In this document: piece by piece, positions 1 through 8,659 of the stretch
Layout: the number at the start of each line of letters is the position of its first letter
How positions within the stretch are numbered: position 1 is the first letter of the stretch
Notes under the pieces: model-generated
The model's database searches: none
What the model was told of the DNA's origin: nothing
The model's input: the letters and a program-made list of their open reading frames with translations, nothing else
From: an uncultured Verrucomicrobiota bacterium
Lineage (GTDB): Bacteria > Verrucomicrobiota > Kiritimatiellia > CAIQIC01 > Lenti-01
Length of the DNA stretch: 36,319 bases
NCBI GenBank assembly: GCA_937872095.1
Contig: CALMNW010000029.1
Coordinates: forward strand, 1 to 36,319
Direction: 5' to 3'
Position numbers and translations under genes: made by a program

Positions 1-780
1 GCCTATAGCGTTGCCGGCGTAGGAGCCGCTCCCTTCGCCCACGGAGTCTTTGGCGCCCAGGTAGCCGAGAAGATGCATTTCGCCGGCGTCATGGACGAGG
101 TTCCCGTTGGTGTCGGCCCACACATAGGCCCACCAGCGCGGACCCGGCGTATAGACGAAGGTGACGCCGGAAACCTGGCCGGTCTGGTTGATGCCGTATC
201 CATCGCAAGAACCGGCGCCGCCGAAAGGAGGGATGCGGATCATCTGGTTGCTGCGCCACAGAAATGAGGAGTTGTCGCTGACCGTGGGGCTATGCCGGGA
301 CGAACCCGCGATCTCGCCGGCGTCGTTGATCGCGCGGCCGTTGCTGTTGGGGCCACCCAAGGTGCCGAGATCGACCAACCCGTTGCTGACGTAGAGAAAG
401 GCGTGGGAATTGGTGGCCGACACGTAGGAAAAGCCCGTGACTTCGCCGTTGTTGTTGATGGCATTGGCGACGCTGGTCGTTCCGCCCGGGAGGAAGCCCA
501 GGCCGGTCATCGTTCCGTTTTGCCAGACAAACGCCTGCGTCCAGCCGTTGGAATCCTGTGACCAGCCGACGACCTGGCCGTAATCGTTGATGCCCGCCGC
601 CACGACGTTGGTGCCGCCCAAGGTGCCGAGATCGGTTACCTGGTATTCCGGAACGGCGGAGGCGATGCCGGCGGCCAGGCTCCAGGCGGCTACGGCCGCG
701 CCGATGCGGATCGACTTTCTGGCAAAGCCGATGGGCACCGACATGCCGAAATCATGAGGCGAATTCATGCGCGTGCTCAT
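1..780 (-). CDS. HAF-repeat secreted protein, C-terminus beyond the left edge
   Basis: Reading leftwards from an ATG at 780 the frame stays open to the window edge (about 260 residues seen). The N-terminus has a basic stretch and a hydrophobic segment at about residues 25-42 ending ASA, a plausible Sec signal peptide. Next come repeats of the extracellular HAF family: DLGTLGG at about 50-56 and again near 135, with INDYGQVVG, INNNGEVTG, INDAGEIAG and INQTGQVSG units spaced 40-50 residues apart. The family is predicted to form a beta-propeller-like surface or secreted domain with no known activity. The ATG overlaps the TGA of the subtilase gene (ATGA), so the two are probably translationally coupled. 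A second in-frame ATG at 768 is an alternative start. The missing C-terminus might carry a sorting signal, which cannot be judged here. Confidence 0.8.
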   Translation of the reverse strand, partial: MSTRMNSPHDFGMSVPIGFARKSIRIGAAVAAWSLAAGIASAVPEYQVTDLGTLGGTNVVAAGINDYGQVVGWSQDSNGWTQAFVWQNGTMTGLGFLPGGTTSVANAINNNGEVTGFSYVSATNSHAFLYVSNGLVDLGTLGGPNSNGRAINDAGEIAGSSRHSPTVSDNSSFLWRSNQMIRIPPFGGAGSCDGYGINQTGQVSGVTFVYTPGPRWWAYVWADTNGNLVHDAGEMHLLGYLGAKDSVGEGSGSYAGNAIG

Positions 781-3700
781 TGTTTGCGGATGCCGAAGAA
801 ACGGTGGGTGGCCGGCAAGGGGGGCGAGGTCATGACCGGCGGGGCGGCGGTCAGGTTGGTGTATACCGTGAAACCGTTGGCCGGATTGGTGGCGGCGAGG
901 ATTCCGTAGGTGGCCGCGCGGTTGGTGAAGGCGTGCCAGACGATGCGCCAATCGTCGGTCCCCGTCGGCAGCGATTCGAAGGCCACCTCGAGGCGGGCGT
1001 CGGCGGGATTGGTCGGATCAAGCCCGAGTTCGAATTCCTGCCAGGTCAGCAATCCGTCGCGGTCGGGGTCCAAGCTGGCTTCGGCCATCCAATGGCGGTT
1101 GGTCAGGTCGTATTGATCAAGCCATTCTTGGGGTACGGCGCCCTCGGCAAGGACCGGCGCGAACACGGCGTGGAAGTCGAGGTTGCTGGCCAAGGAAGGC
1201 CAGAAGAAGGACTGGTTGGTCCGCCAATCGGGCAAGGACAGGGGCACGGCGTTGGAGCGGATGTCCGCGATGAAAGCGCCGGGATCGGCCGCCAGATCGA
1301 CGCCGAAGGAATCGGCCGGCGCCAGCAGGAATTCGCCGGCGGGATCGGCCTGCCCGGCGCCAGCGACGGTCACGCGCACGCGCCGCGTGACGTTGTGCAG
1401 GGCGACGGGCACGACGAGCGGCGATTGGCGTTCGGGGTCGTTGTGGTGGACGAGCAGCGCATAATGGCCTGAGGCCATCGGCGGCAACGGAGTGGTGTCG
1501 AGAAGCAAATCCAATCGGTTGGACGTTCCCGCCGTCAATTCCGCGTTCGTCCAGGCGAGGGCCAGCCAGCCCTCGTGTTCCGTGCGCGGCGAAACGACGA
1601 CGTCGTCGATGCGCCAGCCTTCGGCCACGACGTAGGCGTCCGCGCCGAAGCGGAAGCGGAGGAGAACTTCCCGGCCGGCATAGGCGGACAAGTCGGCGCC
1701 GACGGAATCCCAGTCGACGGTATCCGCGAAACAAGGCGTTTCGGCGGCGAAAGGCGAGGCTGGATTGGAGGTGATCAATCCCGGGTAGCCGCCTTCGGGC
1801 ACGAGCGAGTCCCAGGTCAGTCCGCCGGTGTCCGAGATTTCGAGGACACCGGAATCCCAGTAGTGCTTGCCGTCGGGACTGCGGCTGTCGTCGAACTCGA
1901 ACCGCGCGCGATGCAGGAAATCGAGCCGCGGCGAGTCGGCGGCCAACTGGATGGGCGGCGTCGCGAGCGCCGCGTGGGTCGAATCGCGGTAGGTGCTTGA
2001 CGTCTCCTTGCCGCAATACCAGGCGTTCGAAGGGGAGTGGGCGTTTTGCGCGCTGATATGCCAGTCCAGATTGCCGTCGGGCCGCGTCCACCCGTTCGTG
2101 CCGGATTCGACGTCGTCGGCGAAACCGATGGGGGCGATTTCCAAGACGACGTCGAGCGGCTGGCTGCCGACGTTCTGGAAGGTCAGCGCCAGATTAGTTT
2201 GCGTGTCGAGCGGCGCGAAGGCTTCGAGGGAGTCGGGCGAAAGCGCGATTCTCGCGTAGGACACGTCGACGGTCCACGAGACGGACTGGACAAGGAAGCC
2301 GGCATCGTCGGCGGCGGACAGGAAATAGACGATTTGGTCGCCGTCGCGTGCCGGCGAAGGGATTTCGGCGACGAAAAGATTTTCGACCGCGTTGCTCATG
2401 GCGACGGAGCGGGCAAGGCCACCGTTTCGCTGCCAGTGCAAGGAGGCGGAAGCGACGTGGTAATTGTCCGTGACGGTCGCCGAGATGCGCCACGGCGCAG
2501 GCGTCGCCGCCGGCGATGCCAAGGGATCATGCTGGATGCCGGGCGGGGTTGGGACGGAAAATTCGTCGAGCGGGTCGGTATGGTCGGCGGCTTCCAGTTC
2601 GTTTTCGAAGCCGTCACCATCGGGATCGCCATAGCGCTCTTGGCCGATGTCGCCGAAATACCGCCATTCGAACCAATCGGGCAAGCCGTTGGCGTCGCTG
2701 TCCAGCGCGGTCGGCAGATAGGTGGCGGTGGCGGTGCGCGGGACGGGCATCGGAATGCCGTCGATTTGCCGCCGCGAGGGCCCTCCGTTGGTCGGCCAGC
2801 GGACGCCGTCGACGAGCCAGCCGGCAAACGTCAGGGGCTCGTCGTCGGCATGGCTTTCGGGCGCGACGAGGCTGGAAACGACCGCATGGCGGGCATGCCA
2901 TGCGTATTCCGCGATGGCGCCGGCCGGCGCCGACGTATGCATCAGCGCGACCTGTTCCTGCCATAGCCAGGTGATGATCGACGGACCCGTCAGGGTGAAA
3001 TCGCAGACGTTCGTTGCGCCCGCGGGGGGGACGGAGCCCGCGCCCTGCCAACCGATGCAGGCCGTGCGCACGCCGTTGGTGCCGGCGACCGGATAGAGCG
3101 CCTCGGCATGGACCGCGGCGTTGGAGGCCAACGTGTGCAGGCCGTAGGCCGGATCCGGATCGAACAGGTTCGCCGGCAGGCCGCTCACGGCCAGCGCCAG
3201 CGGGGGATTGACGTCGAACGAATGGAGGCCGCCGGGCGCATCGGCGGGATGGAAAGTCGCCAAATCGGCCGGCCCGGCGGAGAGGTAGTAGTAGACGCGC
3301 GTGCCGACGGCCTGCGCGGGAATCGAAGCTTCGAAGCGACGCCCGTTCGTGGACGTCATGGCGACCGTCGTGAAGGCGCCTGTGCCGCCCGAGGCGTTCC
3401 AATGCAGCTGGACAGTGGCGGGATCCAGTTCGCCGATCGACCAGACGTCGGCGGCGACGGGATAATCGGCGTCGGTGATCCACGTGGTTTCCAGCGGCTC
3501 GTGTTCGATGGAAGCGGGCAGGTCGATCGCGCCGCGGAGATAGAGCGCATAGGGTTGCGGCCCCTGCGGCACGTTGCGGCCCGAAACGACCAGCGTCCAG
3601 CGGCCGGTTTTGGCGGCGGCGACGTCGATGCCCTCGAGGTTGTTGAGATCGTCCGGTCGAGTCCACCCGTTCGGGTAATGCGGCCCGCCGTCCGGATCCA

Positions 3701-5741
3701 GCAGCAGGAGATCCAGATCGTTCACCAGATTCGCGGCGGCGGCCAAGGCGGAGGGGTAGTCGCTGTAGGCCAGGACCGCCGTCAGCGCGGCGTTGCTGCG
3801 GACCTGGAACGGAATGGCGTTGCTTTCGCCCGTGCCGAGGGGCGCGGGGCTTTCCGCCAGCACGGCCTGCCGGCCTTCCGGCGGGAAAAGCGTCCCGGCG
3901 ACGTCGATCTGGCCCCAGCCCTCGACCGGGTTGGGGCGGGGCCGTTCGGGAATCTCGCGGTACTCGTTCGTGCCGTATTGTCCGGGCGAAAGCGACCGGG
4001 CGCCACCCGCGAGCGCGGCCTTGATCAGCGCGGCGGAAGGATCCGCCAACCCCAGGGTCTCGACGCAATATTGGCGAACGAGCGTGGCGCAGCCGGCCGC
4101 GAGGGGCGTGGACATGCTGGTGCCGCCCATGAAGCAATAATTGGTGTTGGCGCCCAGCACGCCCCAGCCCGTGCTGGAAGAGGCGCGCGAGCGAACGGAA
4201 ACGACGTCGGTGCCGGGAGCCACGAGATCGGGTTTGGTGCGGCCATCCGCGGCGGGGCCTCGCGAGGAAAAGGCGGCCAACCCTTGGGGATTGCCGTCGG
4301 GACTGGAAGAGACCCAATCGCCGACCAGAGGCGGGGCGGGAAAGTCCGTGGGCCACGAGTTGCCGTAGGTGCGGGCCGTCAGGCCGCCGCTGCCGGGCAG
4401 CCGGCCGCTTTCGCTCGCGCCGACGGCCAGCACGTTTTTGGCCGAGGCCGGCGCGTCGAGCGATTGGGCGTCCACGACGCCGTCTCGGTCGGCATCGGTG
4501 CCCTCGTTGCCGGCGGCATAGACCACGAACTGGTCCGGATGGTCCCAGATGAATTCGTCGGACGTCATCGAATCGCTGGTGTATTCCCCCTCGACGGCGC
4601 TGCCCCAGCTGTCGGAATGGACGCGCGCCCCGAGATCGTAGGGCGGCTGATAGAAATCGTTGAGATCGTCGGGCAGAGCGAGCGTCGAATAGGCCGTCAT
4701 GATCGATTGGAACACGAGCCGCGCGCCGGGGGCCATGCCGCGATATTGGCCGCCCGACGCCGCGCCGGTGCCCAGCAGGGAACCCGCGACGTGCGTGCCG
4801 TGATAGTAGGTGTCGCTCCAATCCGTCAACCGTCCGGTGTCGAGCACCTGGATCAATCGGCCGGCAAAATCGGGGTGCAGTGTGTTGGTATTGCCGGTAT
4901 CGAGCCCCGAATCGGCGATCGCCACGATCTGGTCGGTGCCGTCGAGGCCGTGTTCGTCGCGCGCGGCATCGACGTTCAGGAGGTTTTCGCCGCGCGCGAA
5001 ATCGTTGAGCAGTTCCGGGGTCTGGTGATGCTCGATCCATTGGACTTCCGGCAGAGAAGCCAATTCCGCCGCCTGGCCGGCCGGCAACACCGCGCGCACG
5101 AATCCCCAGCGTTTGGCCGCCGTCGCCCGCAGGTCGGTGGCGCCGGCGGCATCCAGCCGCGCGGCCAGACCCTCGACGTCTTCGGGAGCGAACGTCTGGA
5201 TGGTCACGGGAACGGGCAAGTCGGGATGTTGGCGGGCCAATCCCGCCAGCAAGGGCTGAAGTTTGTGGGCGGGCCGGTATTCCCCGGACCAGGCGACGTG
5301 CGGGAAGTCCCGAAGCCGCTCGCGAAGGGCGGCCGGCGCTTCGATCAACACCGCGTTGTCCGGCAGATAGGCGCGGACGGTCGCTCCGGCGGTTTCCAGC
5401 GAAGCTTTCCAATCGGTTTGGAGCGGGGCGTCGAACAGCACCATCCAGGGATAGCCGCGCGCCGAGGGGCGGGCATGGACGGGCGCGCCGAAATCCATTC
5501 CGGGCTGGATGGTTTCCGTGCGCAGGCGGATGGCCGGCGTTTGAGCGGCGACCGGCGCCGGAGGTGGCGCCAAGCGCCGGCGGACGTCCTGAAGGGCCGT
5601 AGCCGCTTGCCGGTTGGCCGCGTCTTGGGTCAGTGCCGACGGAGGTGGGGTCGGCCGGTCCCGAGGCCATAGCCAGAAGGCCAGTCCCAGAAGGCAAAAA
5701 CCGGGGAGCCAGACCCATCGGATGGGGGAGCGGGATTTCAT
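777..5741 (-). CDS. Large secreted subtilisin-like serine protease (peptidase S8)
   Basis: This 1654-residue protein begins with a short basic N-terminus and a hydrophobic segment (residues 9-26), a signal peptide or anchor. Residues 70-240 resemble a propeptide region. The S8 catalytic domain spans about 265-610, with the triad Asp277 (IADSGLD), His314 (HGTHVAG) and Ser542 (GTSMSTP) and the oxyanion Asn412 (AAGNEG). All are intact, so an active protease is expected. The long C-terminal part looks like beta-sandwich modules. It contains Ca-binding, thrombospondin-3-like stretches rich in D, N and G near residues 1015-1055 (DSDANGLPDW, DPDGDGFENE) and near 1550 (DPDRDGLLTWQEF). The protein ends FFGIRKQ, without an LPXTG or PEP-CTERM tail. 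Its size is several times that of a minimal subtilase, and the extra modules may serve substrate or surface binding. The substrate is unknown. Confidence 0.93.
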   Translation of the reverse strand: MKSRSPIRWVWLPGFCLLGLAFWLWPRDRPTPPPSALTQDAANRQAATALQDVRRRLAPPPAPVAAQTPAIRLRTETIQPGMDFGAPVHARPSARGYPWMVLFDAPLQTDWKASLETAGATVRAYLPDNAVLIEAPAALRERLRDFPHVAWSGEYRPAHKLQPLLAGLARQHPDLPVPVTIQTFAPEDVEGLAARLDAAGATDLRATAAKRWGFVRAVLPAGQAAELASLPEVQWIEHHQTPELLNDFARGENLLNVDAARDEHGLDGTDQIVAIADSGLDTGNTNTLHPDFAGRLIQVLDTGRLTDWSDTYYHGTHVAGSLLGTGAASGGQYRGMAPGARLVFQSIMTAYSTLALPDDLNDFYQPPYDLGARVHSDSWGSAVEGEYTSDSMTSDEFIWDHPDQFVVYAAGNEGTDADRDGVVDAQSLDAPASAKNVLAVGASESGRLPGSGGLTARTYGNSWPTDFPAPPLVGDWVSSSPDGNPQGLAAFSSRGPAADGRTKPDLVAPGTDVVSVRSRASSSTGWGVLGANTNYCFMGGTSMSTPLAAGCATLVRQYCVETLGLADPSAALIKAALAGGARSLSPGQYGTNEYREIPERPRPNPVEGWGQIDVAGTLFPPEGRQAVLAESPAPLGTGESNAIPFQVRSNAALTAVLAYSDYPSALAAAANLVNDLDLLLLDPDGGPHYPNGWTRPDDLNNLEGIDVAAAKTGRWTLVVSGRNVPQGPQPYALYLRGAIDLPASIEHEPLETTWITDADYPVAADVWSIGELDPATVQLHWNASGGTGAFTTVAMTSTNGRRFEASIPAQAVGTRVYYYLSAGPADLATFHPADAPGGLHSFDVNPPLALAVSGLPANLFDPDPAYGLHTLASNAAVHAEALYPVAGTNGVRTACIGWQGAGSVPPAGATNVCDFTLTGPSIITWLWQEQVALMHTSAPAGAIAEYAWHARHAVVSSLVAPESHADDEPLTFAGWLVDGVRWPTNGGPSRRQIDGIPMPVPRTATATYLPTALDSDANGLPDWFEWRYFGDIGQERYGDPDGDGFENELEAADHTDPLDEFSVPTPPGIQHDPLASPAATPAPWRISATVTDNYHVASASLHWQRNGGLARSVAMSNAVENLFVAEIPSPARDGDQIVYFLSAADDAGFLVQSVSWTVDVSYARIALSPDSLEAFAPLDTQTNLALTFQNVGSQPLDVVLEIAPIGFADDVESGTNGWTRPDGNLDWHISAQNAHSPSNAWYCGKETSSTYRDSTHAALATPPIQLAADSPRLDFLHRARFEFDDSRSPDGKHYWDSGVLEISDTGGLTWDSLVPEGGYPGLITSNPASPFAAETPCFADTVDWDSVGADLSAYAGREVLLRFRFGADAYVVAEGWRIDDVVVSPRTEHEGWLALAWTNAELTAGTSNRLDLLLDTTPLPPMASGHYALLVHHNDPERQSPLVVPVALHNVTRRVRVTVAGAGQADPAGEFLLAPADSFGVDLAADPGAFIADIRSNAVPLSLPDWRTNQSFFWPSLASNLDFHAVFAPVLAEGAVPQEWLDQYDLTNRHWMAEASLDPDRDGLLTWQEFELGLDPTNPADARLEVAFESLPTGTDDWRIVWHAFTNRAATYGILAATNPANGFTVYTNLTAAPPVMTSPPLPATHRFFGIRKQ

Positions 5742-5903
5742 CGATACGACTCTTAATCAAACTAACATAAGACCTGGACGAATGCCACGCCCGAGTTTTC
5801 CGTGAAAATGCCGCTTGCCAAGGCCGGTGGGGGGGTGGTAGGTTCCGCGCGATTTTGCATCCGGCAACTTTCGGATGCGCGAACCCGGAACCCTAGAGCT
5901 GAC
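5742..5903. promoter_or_regulatory. Divergent intergenic region between subtilase and rpmE, with rpmE promoter
   Basis: A plus-strand promoter candidate is TTGCCA (5815-5820), an 18-base G-rich spacer, and the extended -10 TGG-TAGGTT (-10 hexamer 5839-5844). The predicted leader contains a perfect 7-bp hairpin, GCATCCG at 5857-5863 with CGGATGC at 5872-5878 and an 8-base loop, 25 bases before the rpmE ATG. It could be a leader regulatory structure or simply an mRNA-stabilising hairpin. On the minus strand I see no convincing promoter for the subtilase. Confidence 0.45.
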
Positions 5904-6119
5904 ATGAAAAAAGAGATCCATCCCAAGTACGAAGACGCGACGATTTCCTGTGCCTGCGGGCACGTGCTCAAGACCCGTTCGACGGTGAAGAGCATGAACA
6001 TCAACACCTGCGCGGCTTGCCACCCCTATTTCACGGGCCAGGCGAAGTTCATCGACACCGAAGGGCGCGTGGACCGCTTCAACAAGCGCTACGCCAAGAA
6101 GGCCACCGCCAAGAAGTAG
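5904..6119 (+). CDS. rpmE: 50S ribosomal protein L31
   Basis: This 71-residue protein starts MKKEIHPKY, the usual L31 opening. It is the zinc-binding (C+) form, with cysteines at residues 16, 18, 36 and 39 (CACG and CAAC). The frame is open further upstream to an ATG at 5802, but family alignment favours the ATG at 5904. L31 sits on the large subunit at the central protuberance and contributes to the bridge with the small subunit. It is the first gene of a plus-strand translation cluster; rpmE-prfA-prmC is a common bacterial order. Only a weak GAG stands in for a ribosome-binding site. Confidence 0.96.
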   Translation: MKKEIHPKYEDATISCACGHVLKTRSTVKSMNINTCAACHPYFTGQAKFIDTEGRVDRFNKRYAKKATAKK

Positions 6120-6131
6120 CTGGACTTCGGG

Positions 6132-6175
6132 ACGGGCCGGATTTTTCCCCTGCGCGGGAGCATCCGGCCCGTTTT
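6132..6175 (+). terminator. Stem-loop between rpmE and prfA
   Basis: A perfect 11-bp inverted repeat, ACGGGCCGGAT (6132-6142) with ATCCGGCCCGT (6162-6172), has a 19-base loop and is followed by only a short T run (6172-6175). It looks like a partial Rho-independent terminator that could lower transcription of the downstream cluster relative to the abundant ribosomal protein. It could instead be an mRNA 3'-end stabiliser. Confidence 0.45.
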
Positions 6176-6203
6176 GCGTACCGGCCCCGAAAGGGCATTC
6201 CCC

Positions 6204-7301
6204 ATGGAACTGGAACCCGCCTATTTCAGACAAGTCGCCGTCCGCGCCGAAGAGCTCGAACAGGCCATGTCCGTGCCCGGGGCGGCGTCCAATCCCCGCA
6301 CCTTCAAGGAACTCGTCCGCGAGCACCAGCGCCTGCGCGACCTGACGCGGGCCTCAGAGGAACTGGAACGCCTGCGCCGGACGCTGGCGGACAACGCCGA
6401 ATTGCTCGGCGAGAGCGCCAACGACCCCGAGCTGGAGGAAATCGCCCGCGCGGAAAAAGCGGAACTGGAAGCCGCGATTCCCGGCGCCGAACGCGCGCTC
6501 ATGGCGCTGATGCTGCCCGCCGATCCGGACGACAGCCGCAACACCATCCTGGAAATCCGCGCCGGCACCGGCGGGGACGAGGCCGCCTTGTTCGCGGGCG
6601 ACCTGTTCCGGATGTATTCGCGCTTCGCCGACTCCCGGGGCTGGAAGACGGGCGTCATCGACGCGTCGCCGTCCGAACTCGGCGGCTTCAAGGAAATCAT
6701 CTTTTCCGTGGAAGGCACGGACGTCTACAAGACCCTGCGCTACGAGAGCGGCGGGCACCGCGTGCAGCGCGTGCCGGAAACCGAAGCCCAGGGCCGCGTC
6801 CACACGTCCGCCGCCACCGTGGCCGTGCTGCCCGAGGTCGAGGAAATCAGCGAGGTGGAAATCAAGCCCGAGGAGCTGCGCATCGACCTGTTTTGCGCGT
6901 CCGGCCCGGGCGGCCAGAAGGTCAACAAGACCGAATCGGCCATCCGCATCACGCATCTGCCCACGGGCATCGTGGTGGCCTGCCAGGACGAGCGCAGCCA
7001 AAACCGGAACCGCGACAAGGCCATGAAGGTGCTGGCGTCCAAGCTGCTGGATCTCCGCCGCCAGCAGGACCACGACAAGATGGCCAACGAGCGCAAGACC
7101 CAGATCGGTTCCGGCGACCGCAGCGAACGCATCCGCACCTACAATTTCCCGCAGAACCGCCTGACCGACCACCGCATCAACCTCACGCTCTATTCGCTCG
7201 ACCAGATCATGGAAGGCAAGCTGGACGAGGTCATCGACGCCCTGCAGTCCCGCGACGTCGAGCTGCGCCTGGCCGAACAGATGGGGTCCGCGCGCGGATG
7301 A
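6204..7301 (+). CDS. prfA: Peptide chain release factor 1
   Basis: This 365-residue class I release factor recognises UAA and UAG and triggers peptide release. The GGQ catalytic tripeptide is at residues 236-238 ([10 protein letters not shown]). The RF1-type PxT anticodon-like motif is PET, in the stretch [14 protein letters not shown]2 would have SPF there. The start is the ATG at 6204, with GAAAGG 9 bases upstream; an in-frame TTG at 6174 lies inside the upstream hairpin and is unlikely. Its TGA overlaps the start of prmC (ATGA). PrmC methylates the glutamine of GGQ, so the two are functionally paired. Confidence 0.97.
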   Translation: MELEPAYFRQVAVRAEELEQAMSVPGAASNPRTFKELVREHQRLRDLTRASEELERLRRTLADNAELLGESANDPELEEIARAEKAELEAAIPGAERALMALMLPADPDDSRNTILEIRAGTGGDEAALFAGDLFRMYSRFADSRGWKTGVIDASPSELGGFKEIIFSVEGTDVYKTLRYESGGHRVQRVPETEAQGRVHTSAATVAVLPEVEEISEVEIKPEELRIDLFCASGPGGQKVNKTESAIRITHLPTGIVVACQDERSQNRNRDKAMKVLASKLLDLRRQQDHDKMANERKTQIGSGDRSERIRTYNFPQNRLTDHRINLTLYSLDQIMEGKLDEVIDALQSRDVELRLAEQMGSARG

Positions 7302-8161
7302 CCGCTCCCGCCCGCAACTGGAAGACGTTGTTTTCCGAGGGCCGGGCGCGCCTCGAGCGGGCGGGGATCGACGAGGCCGAAACCAAGCTGCGCTGGGTGG
7401 CGGCGCATGGGCTGGGGTGCGGCCTGCTCGACGTGCTGGGTCGCCTCGGCGAAACGCCCGCCCCGGAACTCTCCCGGTCGTTCGATGAAGCCGTGGCGCG
7501 GTTGGCGACGGACGAACCCGTTCAATACGTGATCGGCGAGACGGATTTCATGGGACTGCGGATCCGGTGCGACGCGCGCGCGCTGATCCCGCGTCCCGAA
7601 ACCGAGGTGCTCGTAGGTTGCGCCGAGGATTTCCTGCGCGGGAAGGAAAAGCCCGTCGTCGTGGACGTCTGCACCGGCACCGGCTGCATCGCCTGCGCGC
7701 TGGCCAAGCGCGTGCCCGGTGCATGCGTCCGGGCCACGGACGTCAGTCCCGCCGCTCTGGACCTGGCGCGCGCCAATGCCTGCGCGCTCGGTGTCGAGGT
7801 GGACTTTCGGCAAGCGGACCTTTTAGCGGGCGAGGAGGAAGCTTCCGTGGATCTGGTGGTTTCCAATCCGCCCTACGTGTCCACCGCCGCCTGCGAACGC
7901 CTGGACCGCACCGTGCGGGACTTCGAACCCCGCCTCGCGCTGGACGGCGGGACGGACGGGTTGCGGGTGATTTCCCGGCTTGTCTCCGAGGCCGCGCACG
8001 TGCTTACATCGGGGGGACGGTTGATGCTGGAAATCGGCGACGACCAGGCCGATGCCGTCGCGGAGATTTTGTGCAAAACGACCGGCCTCCAATTCCTGAA
8101 CCTAACATCCGACTGCGCCGGACGGGCGCGCGTCGCGATGGCCGTCCGCGTCCCGCGCTGA
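7298..8161 (+). CDS. prmC: Release factor glutamine N5-methyltransferase
   Basis: This 287-residue SAM-dependent methyltransferase modifies the GGQ glutamine of RF1 and RF2. The N-terminal helical domain is followed by a Rossmann-like domain with the SAM-binding stretch [15 protein letters not shown] and the catalytic NPPY motif at residues 190-193 (VVSNPPYVS), diagnostic of amino-MTases acting on planar amide or amino groups. Translation is coupled to prfA through an ATGA overlap. Confidence 0.95.
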   Translation: MTAPARNWKTLFSEGRARLERAGIDEAETKLRWVAAHGLGCGLLDVLGRLGETPAPELSRSFDEAVARLATDEPVQYVIGETDFMGLRIRCDARALIPRPETEVLVGCAEDFLRGKEKPVVVDVCTGTGCIACALAKRVPGACVRATDVSPAALDLARANACALGVEVDFRQADLLAGEEEASVDLVVSNPPYVSTAACERLDRTVRDFEPRLALDGGTDGLRVISRLVSEAAHVLTSGGRLMLEIGDDQADAVAEILCKTTGLQFLNLTSDCAGRARVAMAVRVPR

Positions 8162-8208
8162 CGGGCCGGCCTTTCCAGCCGAGGCAGCCCAAGGGGAAAG
8201 GCGTCTAC

Positions 8209-8655
8209 GTGGGGCTGATGGCCCTGCTGGTGGTGGCGGGCTTTTTCCTGCAGCTGAACTGGATGCAGCAGGCCCGGAAGAAAACCGCGCCCGACATGGT
8301 CATGCCCGGCGGGTTTGCGGACAAGCTCGGTCGCTGGATGCTGATGAAAAGGGGGATGGATCCCAACGCGGTGACCGGCGCGCCGGGCGTCGAGACGATC
8401 GAATGCGGATACTGCCTAGGCACGGGCCACGTGCTTTCGGACGAAAGCCGGCAGGCGATTTGTCCCATTTGCCAAGGCGTGGGTTCCCGCCTGATCCGCC
8501 GCCTCGACGAGTACGACCGCATCTGTCCGCTTTGCGCGGGAATGGGGCGGACGGAATTGCCCGATACCGGCCGGATCGACACGTGCCCCCGCTGCGGCGG
8601 GCGCGGCCTCGTCCGCAGCCAGATCGGGAATGCCTCCGCGCCGGACGAGAATTGA
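8209..8655 (+). CDS. Membrane-anchored protein with four DnaJ-type CxxCxGxG zinc-ribbon repeats
   Basis: This protein of about 148 residues opens with a hydrophobic helix (LMALLVVAGFFLQL). Four DnaJ-like cysteine motifs follow: CGYCLGTGHV, CPICQGVGSR, CPLCAGMGRT and CPRCGGRGLV. That is the number in the DnaJ cysteine-rich domain, which binds two zincs and unfolded substrate, but there is no J domain and no DnaJ C-terminal domain. The GTG at 8209 is chosen because AAAGG ends 6 bases upstream; the ATG at 8218 is an alternative. It lies 47 bases after prmC and 4 bases before ffh, so it is part of the operon. A role at the membrane near SRP-dependent insertion is guesswork from context. Confidence 0.75.
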   Translation: MGLMALLVVAGFFLQLNWMQQARKKTAPDMVMPGGFADKLGRWMLMKRGMDPNAVTGAPGVETIECGYCLGTGHVLSDESRQAICPICQGVGSRLIRRLDEYDRICPLCAGMGRTELPDTGRIDTCPRCGGRGLVRSQIGNASAPDEN

Positions 8656-8659
8656 TTCC

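Noticed and set aside
3108..5672. Long plus-strand frame opposite the subtilase
   Set aside because: Antisense shadow of a GC-rich gene, no recognisable domain or ribosome-binding site.
2614..5760. Long second minus-strand frame across the subtilase gene
   Set aside because: Arg/Pro/Gly-rich out-of-frame translation; the +1 frame carries the intact subtilase triad.
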